A DNA stretch of 64,000 nucleotides, from contig JAILXT010000002.1 in assembly GCA_045430345.1 (NCBI GenBank), positions 557,602 to 621,601 of the forward strand. Direction: 5' to 3'. The translations under genes and the position numbers were made by a program. The DNA is from Agarilytica sp045430345 (GTDB lineage: Bacteria; Pseudomonadota; Gammaproteobacteria; Pseudomonadales; Cellvibrionaceae). Positions 1 through 8,868 of the stretch are shown piece by piece; the stretch's first letter is position 1; each line of letters starts with the position of its first letter. The notes beneath the pieces are model-generated. The model was not told the origin of the DNA. It worked only from the letters and a program-made list of their open reading frames with translations, and made no database searches.

Positions 1-54
1 CGTAAAAATCACAAAGGAAAATTGCTAGGTACTAGCTAGGAAGGGCAAATTAAT

Positions 55-224
55 TGCCCAAGGCGTCGCTGTTGACATAACCTTGAACCGTGACGTTCAA
101 GAGGGAGGGGACAGCTGCATATTAGGCTTTCCGTCGGGCGGACATGCACACAATACAACTTGATCACCTCCGGGGTAAGGGTTATCGGCTCAGGGATATA
201 GCCAACTGGCGAACACCTTAGGTT
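55..224 (-). ncRNA. ssrS: 6S RNA
   Basis: Read on the minus strand, this stretch has the landmarks of 6S RNA, which binds sigma70 RNA polymerase holoenzyme and restrains it in stationary phase. The 5' part carries GTGTTCGCCAG and then CCCTGAGCCGATA, close to the E. coli molecule. The middle has GCATGTCCG...CGGAAAGCC, and the 3' part has TTGAACGTCACGGTTCAAGG, the hairpin equivalent to the E. coli one. The two ends pair (CCTAAGGTGTTCGC with GCGACGCCTTGGG), closing the rod. Ends are estimated from this pairing and from a TATACT -10 box at 231-236. The usual downstream gene, fau/ygfA, would lie left of the window. Confidence 0.85.
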
Positions 225-230
225 GAATTA

Positions 231-236
231 AGTATA
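231..236 (-). promoter_or_regulatory. -10 box of the 6S RNA promoter
   Basis: TATACT on the minus strand, about 7 bases before the inferred 5' end of the 6S RNA. The -35 region 17 bases upstream (CTGTAC) is weak. Confidence 0.5.
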
Positions 237-523
237 GCACCGTAAAAGTCCGCGTACAGTCTTGACAACGGTAAAACGTAAATTTTGTTTATGACTTTTT
301 TTAATAGTAATTTCCGCCGTCTGAGTTTTTAATTGTGTCGTATATTTTTTCGACACATGGAGGGGCTGTAGTTTTGGCTAAAATGTCGGGTGAATATTTA
401 TGCTCTTTTGTTTTCTCATAAGCGACTGGCCCTGTAGGTCTAAAATTGCATAATCCTGCTTTATCTAAGCCTCTATACTGAAACTGTCGTCCTAAATAAA
501 AGCTTTTTTGAGCTGTAATTCAT
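237..523. other. Intergenic region before the first kinase gene
   Basis: AT-rich spacer of about 290 bases between the divergent 6S RNA and the kinase gene at 524. It should hold both promoters. Apart from the 6S -10 box at its left edge I see no clear operator, hairpin or short gene. Confidence 0.4.
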
Positions 524-1747
524 ATGAATGATTACCCTTCCTTTGTTGATGATGCCACTTTTTACAATATGCATGCTGGGGCGAATATAGCGGCGCAACA
601 GGCGGCGATGCTGAACAATTTGAAAACAGTGTTTTCGTTAACGACAGAAAGCTATGAAACTTTTGATGACTTGGTGAGAGCGTATTTATCCGCAGGCCGA
701 AAAATATTTGGTTTGGAAACAGGTATCGTTAGCAGGATTCAAGATGAGGTGTATACCGTAATTGATGTGGTGAGTAATCTCGACGCTATTCAATCGGGCG
801 ATGAATATCCTATTGAGGGAACGTATTGCCACGAAGTGTATAAGGGAAGAAAAGTTTTGGGTTTCCCCCGTGTCGGCGAGTTGCCTTTTATGAAAGATCA
901 CCCCGTGTATGTGAATTTAAAATTAGAGTCTTATCTTTCTTCTCCAATAGAGGTCGACGGAGAGCTATATGGAACGCTTAATTTTACATCCGCTACGCCT
1001 CGGGAAAATGGGTTTTCAGAACATGAACGTGAACTCATTGTTTTGATGTCAAAAGCAATCGCTAATTTTATTATCCTCCGTGACCGCGAAAGTAAACTTC
1101 AAAACGCGAATAAGAAGCTTAAGCAATTTGTGGGTTTTGTCGCTCATGACTTACGGAATCCGTTGGGTGCAATACAAACACTCTCCAAAATGGCGGCTAA
1201 GTCAAATACGCCGACTGAAAGGATGCGCGTGATAATGGAAAAAATTCAGCGTCTGTCGTCGGTAACGATAGAGTTTGTACATTCGGTGTTGGAAGTCTCC
1301 GCTTTAGGGACCGGAAAGTTGGAGGCTTCGCTTGATCCTGTTCAGTTTGGTGAGGTGCTCGCGTTCTCATTGGAGTCGCTTGAGGAGCTGGCTGATTTAT
1401 ACGAAAGTAAAGTCGATGTCTCATGCGCTGACTTAACCGTATTGGCGGATAAGCATTTATTATCCCAGGCGCTAATTAACTTGCTCGCCAATGCTGTAAA
1501 GTATTCGCCGGCTCAAAGCGCGGTGCGCCTTTCCGCTGTTGAAAAAAACGCGGCACTTGTTGTGTCAATTGAGAATGACATTGTCTCTGGCGAGCAAAAG
1601 AATAAATCTGAAACCGCACGCTATAAATCGGTTGGCTTTGGTATGGAAATCGCGGAAGAGGTGATAAAGGCACACGGCGGTGAACTTGTTGTCGATCGTA
1701 AAGGCTCGCTATACTGTGTATCTTTTGTTTTATCCCTGGGTGCCTAG
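524..1747 (+). CDS. Orphan GAF-domain sensor histidine kinase
   Basis: A soluble sensor kinase of 407 residues. Residues about 40-190 form a GAF-like sensory domain. The dimerisation/phosphoacceptor helix follows, with the H-box FVAHDLRNPLG (His208), then an HATPase_c domain with the N-box LINLLANAVKYSP and a short, degenerate G2 region (SVGFGMEIAEEVIKAHGG). There are no transmembrane segments, so it acts in the cytoplasm. No response regulator is adjacent, so the partner is unknown. The signal sensed cannot be read from the sequence. The ATG at 524 was chosen because the GAF domain follows soon after and no better start is visible. Confidence 0.85.
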   Translation: MNDYPSFVDDATFYNMHAGANIAAQQAAMLNNLKTVFSLTTESYETFDDLVRAYLSAGRKIFGLETGIVSRIQDEVYTVIDVVSNLDAIQSGDEYPIEGTYCHEVYKGRKVLGFPRVGELPFMKDHPVYVNLKLESYLSSPIEVDGELYGTLNFTSATPRENGFSEHERELIVLMSKAIANFIILRDRESKLQNANKKLKQFVGFVAHDLRNPLGAIQTLSKMAAKSNTPTERMRVIMEKIQRLSSVTIEFVHSVLEVSALGTGKLEASLDPVQFGEVLAFSLESLEELADLYESKVDVSCADLTVLADKHLLSQALINLLANAVKYSPAQSAVRLSAVEKNAALVVSIENDIVSGEQKNKSETARYKSVGFGMEIAEEVIKAHGGELVVDRKGSLYCVSFVLSLGA

Positions 1748-1898
1748 TGTTTTTCGTGGGCAAACCCGCTATTGGTCACATCGGTTAATTGCTTTTCACC
1801 CCATCGTGTTATCAAATACGCCGTTCTTTATTTCCTCTCTCATCACCAAATTGGATTAAATACGTACTTTCTGTCATCGTTGAGGTGTTCTGGTAAGA

Positions 1899-4220
1899 GT
1901 GGATTATGCGTTTTTTTCTAGGGGTGCAGCGAAAGTGAATAAATCGGTTAAATACAGGCTAGTAGGCGCTGTGCTTTTGACTCTTGGCGCTGTTGGTACA
2001 TGGTTTTTTCTCAATACGGGGTTTAACAAGCTTCAACAATTACGCCAGCTTGAGCGCGTCCCTGAGAGTAAGGCCGGGACGGTTTTATTGGGCGAAGTTA
2101 ATATTAGTGCGCCTGCAAAAGCCGCCTTTGGCACCCTAAGTAGCCCCCATACAAATACGTCTTGTTTGTACTATTTATATACGCATGAAGTCGAGACACG
2201 CGATTCGGACGGGAATACTTCTTGGCGCACGCAAACGAGGACGGAGAAAAGTGTCGATTTTTTGTTGTATGACGAAACCGGTGAAATTCCCGTCATTACT
2301 AATCTCCAGACAAGGAAGATCAATTGGTCAGTAAGGCGAAGTTTTCGGGTGGTCCAAGGGAAAAATCGTTATACAGAATATAGGATTGAACCTAATGATA
2401 TTGTTTACGCATTTGGTAAGGCGGAGCGAGGTAAGGAAGGCATTCAATTAGTGTTTGCAGGGGAGGGGTTTTATACCCCCATTGTGTCAAATAAATCCCA
2501 GGCTGAAAACCAAGAGTCAATGGGTGCAGTAAGTCTTTACCTGCTATGGGGTGGCTTGTGTTGTGTGGCGATTGCCGTTCTGGGCTTGGTGTTTCTGTTA
2601 GGTGTTCACCGTTTAATGACGTTTCTCAGTATCTTGACCTTCTGTCTCGTGCTTGTCTTGCTTCATTTGTCTTTGAAAATGATGAAGCAAGATATCGCAA
2701 ATGGCGTGACCCGCTATGACCTTCAAAGAGAAGCAGCAGATCTTCAAGCAAGAGAGGTTTATGCCAAATACAATCTCCCGTGGCCAGGCTGGGATGCAAT
2801 CTCACTGAATCAGCTTAGCTTTGCTGATTTTTCTTTTCAAGACCAAACCAAAATTCGCGAGTATGGCATTGGGCTGGCATTGAGTCGGCAGCAACTGGTA
2901 GGTCAAATGAATGCCATTCCTGAGCGTTGGCTTATCGGTGTTTGGGGGTACGATGCGCCACTTTCGTCGAACGTTTTATCTGATGGTGATCAAGCTGAGG
3001 TTGATTTTAGGGCGAAGCAGTTTCCTGAGACAAGGCTGACATCTACGTTGGCAAGTGTGTTGTGTGGTTTTGGGGGTGTCGTTTTTTTTGTAGGCACTTT
3101 TTTGGGTTATCGCCAAATAAAATTTAAACGAATGATCGAAAATATTCCCTCGTCAAAAACGATTGCGGCCAGCTGTGGTTTAGCGGAGGTGTGTGGTGAT
3201 GTGTCATTGAATTCGGCAGGGGCTGCGCTTACCTCTCCGCTTAGTCGCAGTCAGTGCGTGTGGTATTACTACAAAAAAGAGGAACGGAGAGGTGTTGGTA
3301 AAAATGCCAAGTGGGTGATTATCGATGAGGAAACTCAGTGGGATAAGTTTTCGTGCAAAGATGATGAAGGCAAGATCGCCATTAATGCGCGTGACGCAGA
3401 GATAATTACGCAGCATCACCAATCCAAGCGAGAGGGGAAATACCGTTACACTGAGCGTTTGCTTAGATCTGACGATCCTTTGTATGCGATAGGCGCGGTG
3501 TCCGTTAATAAGCACCGCTCGGACACCTTGGTATTAGGCGCGAGTGAATATTTTGATCCCTTTATTTTAAGTAATTTACCTGAACGTACCGTGATGATAA
3601 TGAAGGCGTATACCGGGATGTCAGTCTTTGTTTCCGCGTTCTGCGGGTTATTGCTAGCCTTGCTGCTGTTTTTTGGAATGTCGGGCGGTTTTTCGGCCGT
3701 GGATTTCATGTTGGCAGCGACGGCTGCACCGATCTATTTGCTTTTAATGACGCTTGTAATTCATTACAACGATTTACTCTTTCTTCGAAATAGAGTTACT
3801 AGAAACTGGTCGAATATTGATGTGTCGTTGAAGAAGAGAGCTAATCTCATTGAAAACATTCATCGTATCGTTACGCGTTATATGAGCCATGAACAAGAAC
3901 TGCTCATGCAGGCATCTTCGCTTCGCGCAAGCTTGACTGAGGCTCGGGCTGGTGCAAATCATGTTGGTGATTATTTAGATGGCGAACACCGTATTCATAA
4001 GCAGTTAAGTGCGGTGCTGGAAAGCTACCCGGAATTAAAATCGAATACTTTGGTGAGACGGTTAATGGCTTCAATGACGCGTCTGGAAAACGAGGTGTCC
4101 TATGTCCGCAAGGGCTATAACGATGCTGTTGAGCTTTATAATACGCGTATTGCGTCTTTCCCGGATGTGTTGTTTGCGAAAATTTTTGGGTTTAAGAGAA
4201 AGAGCTTTATTGCGGGGTAA
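1899..4220 (+). CDS. Membrane protein with two GIDE-like repeats and a C-terminal LemA domain
   Basis: A 773-residue membrane protein. After an N-terminal hydrophobic helix (about 20-38) comes a GIDE-like segment (about 60-195: CLYYLYTHEVETRD..., then YRIEPNDIVYAFGKA...GEGFYTP). Two membrane helices follow, then a second, related segment (CVWYYYKKEERRG..., ERLLRSDDPLYAIGAV...SEYFDP). After two more helices, residues about 627-773 match LemA: NWSNIDVSLKKRANLIENI and VRKGYNDAVELYNTRI..FP. GIDE-type domains are known from mitochondrial MUL1/MAPL-like proteins and bacterial membrane proteins; LemA proteins are of unclear function. The start is GTG 1899; GTG 1935, preceded by AGGGG, is an equally good alternative. 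Probably an envelope protein; function unknown. Confidence 0.75.
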   Translation: MDYAFFSRGAAKVNKSVKYRLVGAVLLTLGAVGTWFFLNTGFNKLQQLRQLERVPESKAGTVLLGEVNISAPAKAAFGTLSSPHTNTSCLYYLYTHEVETRDSDGNTSWRTQTRTEKSVDFLLYDETGEIPVITNLQTRKINWSVRRSFRVVQGKNRYTEYRIEPNDIVYAFGKAERGKEGIQLVFAGEGFYTPIVSNKSQAENQESMGAVSLYLLWGGLCCVAIAVLGLVFLLGVHRLMTFLSILTFCLVLVLLHLSLKMMKQDIANGVTRYDLQREAADLQAREVYAKYNLPWPGWDAISLNQLSFADFSFQDQTKIREYGIGLALSRQQLVGQMNAIPERWLIGVWGYDAPLSSNVLSDGDQAEVDFRAKQFPETRLTSTLASVLCGFGGVVFFVGTFLGYRQIKFKRMIENIPSSKTIAASCGLAEVCGDVSLNSAGAALTSPLSRSQCVWYYYKKEERRGVGKNAKWVIIDEETQWDKFSCKDDEGKIAINARDAEIITQHHQSKREGKYRYTERLLRSDDPLYAIGAVSVNKHRSDTLVLGASEYFDPFILSNLPERTVMIMKAYTGMSVFVSAFCGLLLALLLFFGMSGGFSAVDFMLAATAAPIYLLLMTLVIHYNDLLFLRNRVTRNWSNIDVSLKKRANLIENIHRIVTRYMSHEQELLMQASSLRASLTEARAGANHVGDYLDGEHRIHKQLSAVLESYPELKSNTLVRRLMASMTRLENEVSYVRKGYNDAVELYNTRIASFPDVLFAKIFGFKRKSFIAG

Positions 4221-4367
4221 TGTGGGGGTGTGGTTCATCCTCGGTATGGCAGCCAAGACGCTGATCCCTTTTTGGAATGTGTGCTAAAATTCGAGCGGTT
4301 GTTGTCGCATATTTGTGCATTCGAACCCCGGTGATACCCGGCTATTTTGTGAAAATTATTGGTTTAT

Positions 4368-4808
4368 ATGAAAAATCCTGAAGAAACTCGCGTCCAAGAA
4401 GCGCTACCTTACGGCTTTGAGGATACCTCTTTTCAAGCGGTAGGTGGTATACGCGGCATCAAGAAGCTTGTAGCAACGTTTTACTTATTGGTTGACACCT
4501 TGGCTGAGGCTGAGGAGCTGAGGGCGCTATATCCTGAAGATTTGACAAGGTCCAAAGAAAAGCTCGGTCGCTATCTGTGTGGTTGGTTGGGTGGGCCTCA
4601 AAAATATAAAGAAAAATATGGCCGTATTAAAATCACGGATGCGCACCAGCGCTTTGAGATCAGCTCAGAGCTTGGTGAGGTTTGGATCAAGTGCATGCAT
4701 TTGGCCATTGACAAGCAAGGGTTCTCGTCGAAATTTACCGATTACTTTAAAGAGCAGTTTCAAGTGATCGCGAATCGTATTGTGAAAGAGCATCGCGGGC
4801 TCAAGTAA
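4368..4808 (+). CDS. Group II truncated haemoglobin (trHbO-like)
   Basis: A 146-residue haem protein of the 2-over-2 globin family. Family landmarks are the E-helix region ALYPEDLTRSKEKLGRYLCGWLGGP, the QKYKEKYGRIKITDAHQRF segment containing the proximal (F8) histidine, and the G-helix tryptophan in GEVWIKCMH. Such proteins bind oxygen or detoxify NO and peroxide in the cytoplasm; the exact role here is not evident. The ATG at 4368 is preferred over the in-frame TTG nine bases upstream. It stands alone between a plus-strand and a minus-strand gene. Confidence 0.9.
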   Translation: MKNPEETRVQEALPYGFEDTSFQAVGGIRGIKKLVATFYLLVDTLAEAEELRALYPEDLTRSKEKLGRYLCGWLGGPQKYKEKYGRIKITDAHQRFEISSELGEVWIKCMHLAIDKQGFSSKFTDYFKEQFQVIANRIVKEHRGLK

Positions 4809-4861
4809 AGTGTTCTATCCGTTGTCCTGTTGGTTTTGTCCCGTATCGTAATTTCAGGTGC

Positions 4862-6859
4862 TTAATCTTCTCTAGGGAAATGTATAGTGAATACAGTCCC
4901 TTTCCCTAAGATGCTTGTAACATCAATTTTTGCACTATGTTCTTCGCTAATACGTTTTACTGCTTGAAGCCCTATGGCGTTTCCCGTGTTTTTCGTCGAT
5001 TCATCCAATTCCCATAGTTGGTCAAGATCATGCTGAGCGATTCCAGCCCCTGTATCTTCGATAGATATATGCACATGGGAGGGGGAATCCCAGGTTCTGA
5101 CGATTAGCGTTAGGGCTTGATCGCAGGTAGCGGCCTCTGCGGCATTCTTAATAATATTCACGATAAGTATTCTTAGGTCAAAAATATCGCCCAGTATCTT
5201 TCCAGAGCTATCAAGGTACGATGTTGTTTTCTCAAATCGATTTTCAAAAATATCAATGCATTGTTGCGTTAGTTCGTTAATTTTGGTTTTGGTGCTGTTT
5301 CGTTGTCTTTTTCCTTTAAGAATGTTGGCCATAACCGCGACAAGCTTTGTGCCGCGTGTGACTTGCTCCAAAATAATTTCTTTTTGTGTCTCTTCACTGT
5401 AAAGGTCGGTGGATATTACTCCGTCAATCACAGACAGCGGCGTTTTTATATCGTGGTTGTATTGGTTGATGATGTCGACTAAAGAGAGCATTTTTCGACT
5501 AGATAAAAGTTCGTCGTTGATTGCTTGAATCTCTCGTATTCTTGCGATGTGTTTCCCTAAATTCACCTCTAACCATTCATATATTAGAAGGGCGGTGGGG
5601 TTGGTGATCTCATGCTCTTCAGTGTTTTCAATCAGTAATATCGCTTCTTTAAGTTTGTTGGAGAATACAGGGATAACGATTTCAATCTTGGTTGCTTGAT
5701 AGTGTTGTTGTTCTTTTTCGGTAAATTCTTCACGTATTGTTGTTTTTTTTGTGTTGTTGTAACAAAAGTTTATTAGGTGATTCGAAAAGGCGATTTGATG
5801 AGATCCTGGGTAAAAGCTAAAGCCGCCCTTCATGCTAGTTTTTTCGGGCAGGTAGAGCGATACGCTTTGAGGTTTTATGAGTTCCGTTAGCTGTATTTCC
5901 ATGCTGTGCGAGAGCTCGTTGAGTGCATTACATGTTAATAGAGAATTTTCTAGTTGCTCAAAAATTTTTTGATTGTCGTGGTGCGGTGTTGGTAGTTTAT
6001 AATGTATTAAACTGCAGTAGTTTCTCCAGATATACGGGTAGGCCAAAATAGCGATAAATATTAGCAGTGTGATACTGAATAGGTCATAAAATTGGTATCT
6101 GAACTGGGTCGCATACAGGATCGAAGCTGTAGTAAATGTTGCGGTTAATCCAATAATAATGATTTTCGAGCCGTTTATGAGTATCGATTTTTTGAGTTCG
6201 AATAGACGTTTTTGTGAAATGGTGTAAAGGGTAAACGACAGTAGTGCAAGATTACATATTGCGCCCGTTCCATGTGAAAAAAGAAGTTTTGAAAATGACT
6301 TATGTGTAAATATAAATGGTAGGCAGAGTACGCAGAACGTTAATATCATACCTGCGGTTACTAACCACCATATAGCTTTTTGTCGGTCTCTTTTAGGTGA
6401 GGATTGAAGTGTGAGTGATGCGAAAATGAATGTGTAAACACCCACGTAAAATGTAGCAATGGCATTGCCAACAAAAAACATGTCCAATCTTGGCAAATAA
6501 CCGTAGTCGAAAGGCTCAAGGATGGAGTTATAAAAGAAGGTGTTGAGCACACCTAGCGCTACGGCAGTAACGAAAGCTGGGATGACAGCAAGATATAGGT
6601 AGTGTTTTTTTCTGTCGAGTAAGTGATAGGTGAGTAATGTATAGGCTGGTGACATAAGGAACATGCCCCACCGCGAGATATGGTAAACCGGATGTAATAT
6701 ATCAATATTTTTAATGTTGCTTAGGGCGTATACCTCGATAGCCCAAGCGCCTATAGATGCAAGAAGAAATACGGCGCTTTTGTATAGGCGCGGGCGGGAT
6801 AGCAGGAGATAAAATGCTGATAAAAAATCAAGAATGGCAACGAAAAGATATAGACTCAT
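4862..6859 (-). CDS. Membrane sensor histidine kinase with multi-helix sensory domain and GAF-like region
   Basis: A 665-residue kinase. The N-terminal 280 residues contain about eight hydrophobic helices, a layout like the 7TM or PrsK-type kinases. A GAF-like region follows (about 300-440, with IEIVIPVFSNKLKEAILLIEN). The kinase core has the H-box NQYNHDIKTPLSVIDG (His469), the N-box LIVNIIKNAAEAA, the G1 box IEDTGAGI and a G2 region GNAIGLQAVKRI. The H-box reads HDIKTP rather than HELRTP, as in PrsK/AtoS-like kinases. No response regulator is next to it. PEP-CTERM/exosortase genes, which would support a PrsK identity, are not seen in this window, so the signal is left open. Confidence 0.8.
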   Translation of the reverse strand: MSLYLFVAILDFLSAFYLLLSRPRLYKSAVFLLASIGAWAIEVYALSNIKNIDILHPVYHISRWGMFLMSPAYTLLTYHLLDRKKHYLYLAVIPAFVTAVALGVLNTFFYNSILEPFDYGYLPRLDMFFVGNAIATFYVGVYTFIFASLTLQSSPKRDRQKAIWWLVTAGMILTFCVLCLPFIFTHKSFSKLLFSHGTGAICNLALLSFTLYTISQKRLFELKKSILINGSKIIIIGLTATFTTASILYATQFRYQFYDLFSITLLIFIAILAYPYIWRNYCSLIHYKLPTPHHDNQKIFEQLENSLLTCNALNELSHSMEIQLTELIKPQSVSLYLPEKTSMKGGFSFYPGSHQIAFSNHLINFCYNNTKKTTIREEFTEKEQQHYQATKIEIVIPVFSNKLKEAILLIENTEEHEITNPTALLIYEWLEVNLGKHIARIREIQAINDELLSSRKMLSLVDIINQYNHDIKTPLSVIDGVISTDLYSEETQKEIILEQVTRGTKLVAVMANILKGKRQRNSTKTKINELTQQCIDIFENRFEKTTSYLDSSGKILGDIFDLRILIVNIIKNAAEAATCDQALTLIVRTWDSPSHVHISIEDTGAGIAQHDLDQLWELDESTKNTGNAIGLQAVKRISEEHSAKIDVTSILGKGTVFTIHFPRED

Positions 6860-7150
6860 GACGGTATAAGAAATCCATTTTTTTGGGCAGATGCCACAAT
6901 AAAATTCCCCTCAACTAAAAGCGTGTGGTTGGTGAGCCCAACTGCGCAGGTCGGGGTCAAATGTGAAACTACAGTTAGAAGCGGCTAGTGGCAATCTGAA
7001 TGTGTTCGTCAGGCCGCAATATCTTAAGCTTTGTGATTTTAGGTTGAGTCGACATAGCGCGTTCAAGTGTCGATGAGCCCGTGTGCGTGAGCAGGGTCTC
7101 GACCGTAGAATAGCGAGTATTTTTGTGAGAAGGAATCGCATGCTACATAA
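6860..7150. other. Intergenic region between kinase gene and tRNA-Phe terminator
   Basis: About 290 bases holding the presumed promoter of the minus-strand kinase gene. An open frame at 6911-7141 has no recognisable features and an unlikely composition; I do not call it a gene. Nothing else is visible. Confidence 0.4.
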
Positions 7151-7180
7151 ACAAAAAAGCCCCGCAAGAAGCGAGGCTTA
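7151..7180 (-). terminator. Rho-independent terminator after tRNA-Phe
   Basis: On the minus strand AAGCCTCGC-TTCTT-GCGGGGCTT forms a hairpin followed by TTTTTTG. It lies just beyond the 3' end of the tRNA gene. Confidence 0.85.
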
Positions 7181-7186
7181 GTCGTA

Positions 7187-7262
7187 TGGTGCCCAGAGGC
7201 GGAATCGAACCACCGACACGGGGATTTTCAATCCCCTGCTCTACCGACTGAGCTATCTGGGC
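7187..7262 (-). tRNA. tRNA-Phe (anticodon GAA)
   Basis: A 76-base cloverleaf with encoded CCA: acceptor GCCCAGA/TCTGGGC, D arm GCTC...GAGC, anticodon stem GGGGA/TCCCC around TTGAAAA (anticodon GAA), and T arm GGTGG-TTCGATT-CCGCC. It lies downstream of mutY-yggX in the same direction, an arrangement also seen in Pseudomonas. Confidence 0.97.
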
Positions 7263-7350
7263 AGCAGTCGTGTGAATTTCACGAGGCGCGTATTAAACCT
7301 GCTCTCGGCGGCCCCGTCAAGCCAGAATTTAATTGGTGTTTTGGGCTTGG

Positions 7351-7626
7351 TTATTTGTCGCTCTCTGGCACGTAGCCTTCGGCGGCATCGTAGCTTTCGC
7401 CGGATAAGAACTTGCTCATTTGATCGGCAAGGTATGCGCGTGCTTCGGGCTCTAGCATGTTGAGGTGTTTTTCGTTGATCAGGCGTGTTTGATGTTGGAG
7501 CCATTGTTGCCATGCTTCTTGTGAAACATGCTCGTATATGTCCAAACCTTTGGGACCGGGTAGGGGCGGGGCGGGTAAGCCGGGGAGTTCTTTGCCAAAT
7601 TTGCGGCACGTCACGGTGCGAGTCAT
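7351..7626 (-). CDS. yggX: YggX-type iron-trafficking / oxidative damage protection protein
   Basis: A 91-residue cytoplasmic protein matching the YggX family throughout: MTRTVTCRKFGKELPGL with the conserved Cys7, then the GLDIYEHVSQEAWQQWLQHQTRLINEKHLNM block. The family protects Fe-S proteins from oxidative damage, probably by handling labile iron. It begins 12 bases after the mutY stop, so the two are cotranscribed, which fits: MutY is itself an Fe-S enzyme acting on oxidative DNA damage. Confidence 0.95.
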   Translation of the reverse strand: MTRTVTCRKFGKELPGLPAPPLPGPKGLDIYEHVSQEAWQQWLQHQTRLINEKHLNMLEPEARAYLADQMSKFLSGESYDAAEGYVPESDK

Positions 7627-7638
7627 GTGAGATCCGTT

Positions 7639-8703
7639 TTATATGAGTGAAGTGGATTGCTGTTTCAGTGTTTCGATAAGGCGTTTTACTGGCGCGGATA
7701 GACCAAGGGCCAGTGCGTCTTCCAGTGTAACCCATTGTTGCTGATTTTCATTGATTGATGATGCAGGTGTTATCTGGGCAATAAGAGGGTGAATGTCGAG
7801 CTTGTAATGGCTAAAAACATGGCGAATAGATGACCAGCTTTCCTTGTGTGTAACATCGCCGAGTGATTGTCCGTGTTTCAGTGCTTCAGATTCATCTTCA
7901 AATTCCAAAAAGCTCCAAAGCCCTCCCCATATGCCTTGCGGGGGGCGTTGGTTGATGAGGAGTCGGCCTTGAGGGTCTTGGGCGATGAGCATTGTGGTGC
8001 TTTTTGTGGGGATCGCTTTTTTAGGTTTCTTGTTGGGAAGTTCTGCCGTAAGCCCGTTCTTATATGCCTTGCAGTGTTGGTTCATGGGGCATTCACTGCA
8101 GTTGGGTTTACTGCGCTTACAGAGTGTGGCGCCTAGGTCCATAATGGCTTGGGTGTAATCACCACACCTGAGGTTGGGCATATGCTGCTCGGCGAAATGC
8201 CAAAGCTGCGTTTCTATTTTCGGTGTGCCGGGCCAGCCTTCCACTTGATGATAGCGGGCGAGTACACGTTTGACGTTGCCGTCCATAATCGCGGTGGGTT
8301 GTCCGAACGCGATGCTTGTTATGGCGTGCGCCGTAGACTTGCCTATGCCTGGAAGGGCAATGAGTGACTCGGGGTCACCAGGGAAATCACCTTTGTATTC
8401 TTCTGCCACGATGCCTGCACACTTATGTAGGTTGCGGGCGCGTGCGTAGTAACCGAGCCCAGTCCACAGGTGGAGAACTTTATCTAAATCGGCTTCTGCT
8501 AGGGCCTCAATTGTAGGGAAGCTCGCAAGAAAACGTTCGAAATAGGGGATTACCGTGTCGACCTGGGTTTGTTGCAGCATAACTTCTGATAGCCAGACTC
8601 GGTATGGGGTAATGGGGTGTTGCCACGGAAGTTGCTTGCGCCCATGGATATCGAACCAGCTGAGGAGCGCATCGGAGAACGAAAATTGAGCGGTATTATT
8701 CAT
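7639..8703 (-). CDS. mutY: A/G-specific adenine glycosylase MutY
   Basis: Removes adenine mispaired with 8-oxoguanine. Of 354 residues, the N-terminal half is the HhH-GPD glycosylase with catalytic Glu40 (SEVMLQQTQV), the hairpin LPGIGKSTAHAI and Asp141 (IMDGNVKRVL). The [4Fe-4S] cluster is bound by Cys195, Cys202, Cys205 and Cys211 (C-x6-C-x2-C-x5-C). The C-terminal part is the Nudix-like domain that reads 8-oxoG (SSIRHVFSHYKLDIH). Length and motifs are normal. It is the first gene of a mutY-yggX unit and faces divergently from gcvT. Confidence 0.97.
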   Translation of the reverse strand: MNNTAQFSFSDALLSWFDIHGRKQLPWQHPITPYRVWLSEVMLQQTQVDTVIPYFERFLASFPTIEALAEADLDKVLHLWTGLGYYARARNLHKCAGIVAEEYKGDFPGDPESLIALPGIGKSTAHAITSIAFGQPTAIMDGNVKRVLARYHQVEGWPGTPKIETQLWHFAEQHMPNLRCGDYTQAIMDLGATLCKRSKPNCSECPMNQHCKAYKNGLTAELPNKKPKKAIPTKSTTMLIAQDPQGRLLINQRPPQGIWGGLWSFLEFEDESEALKHGQSLGDVTHKESWSSIRHVFSHYKLDIHPLIAQITPASSINENQQQWVTLEDALALGLSAPVKRLIETLKQQSTSLI

Positions 8704-8868
8704 GGCAATTGTTCATCGAGGCGTTTGCTCTGCGTGGGCTAGGCATTTGAATTGGGATTGTATATGGCTGGCGCGACTAACCTCAAACAAAAATATTATC
8801 GCACTTATGCATGTATCCAGGCTTCTAAATGCAATAGAATGCGCTGCAAAAATTTCACTGGGTGGCTT

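Noticed and set aside
43..59. GGGCAA...TTGCCC hairpin as a 6S RNA terminator
   Set aside because: No T tract follows on the minus strand, and 6S 3' ends are usually made by processing.
6911..7141. Possible 76-residue gene before tRNA-Phe
   Set aside because: No ribosome site or family features; composition is Arg/Leu-rich as expected from chance.
7253..7735. 160-codon open frame on the minus strand over yggX
   Set aside because: Arg-rich out-of-frame shadow overlapping tRNA-Phe, yggX and the end of mutY.
8704..8868. Glycine riboswitch before gcvT
   Set aside because: The leader is short and lacks the paired glycine-aptamer core.
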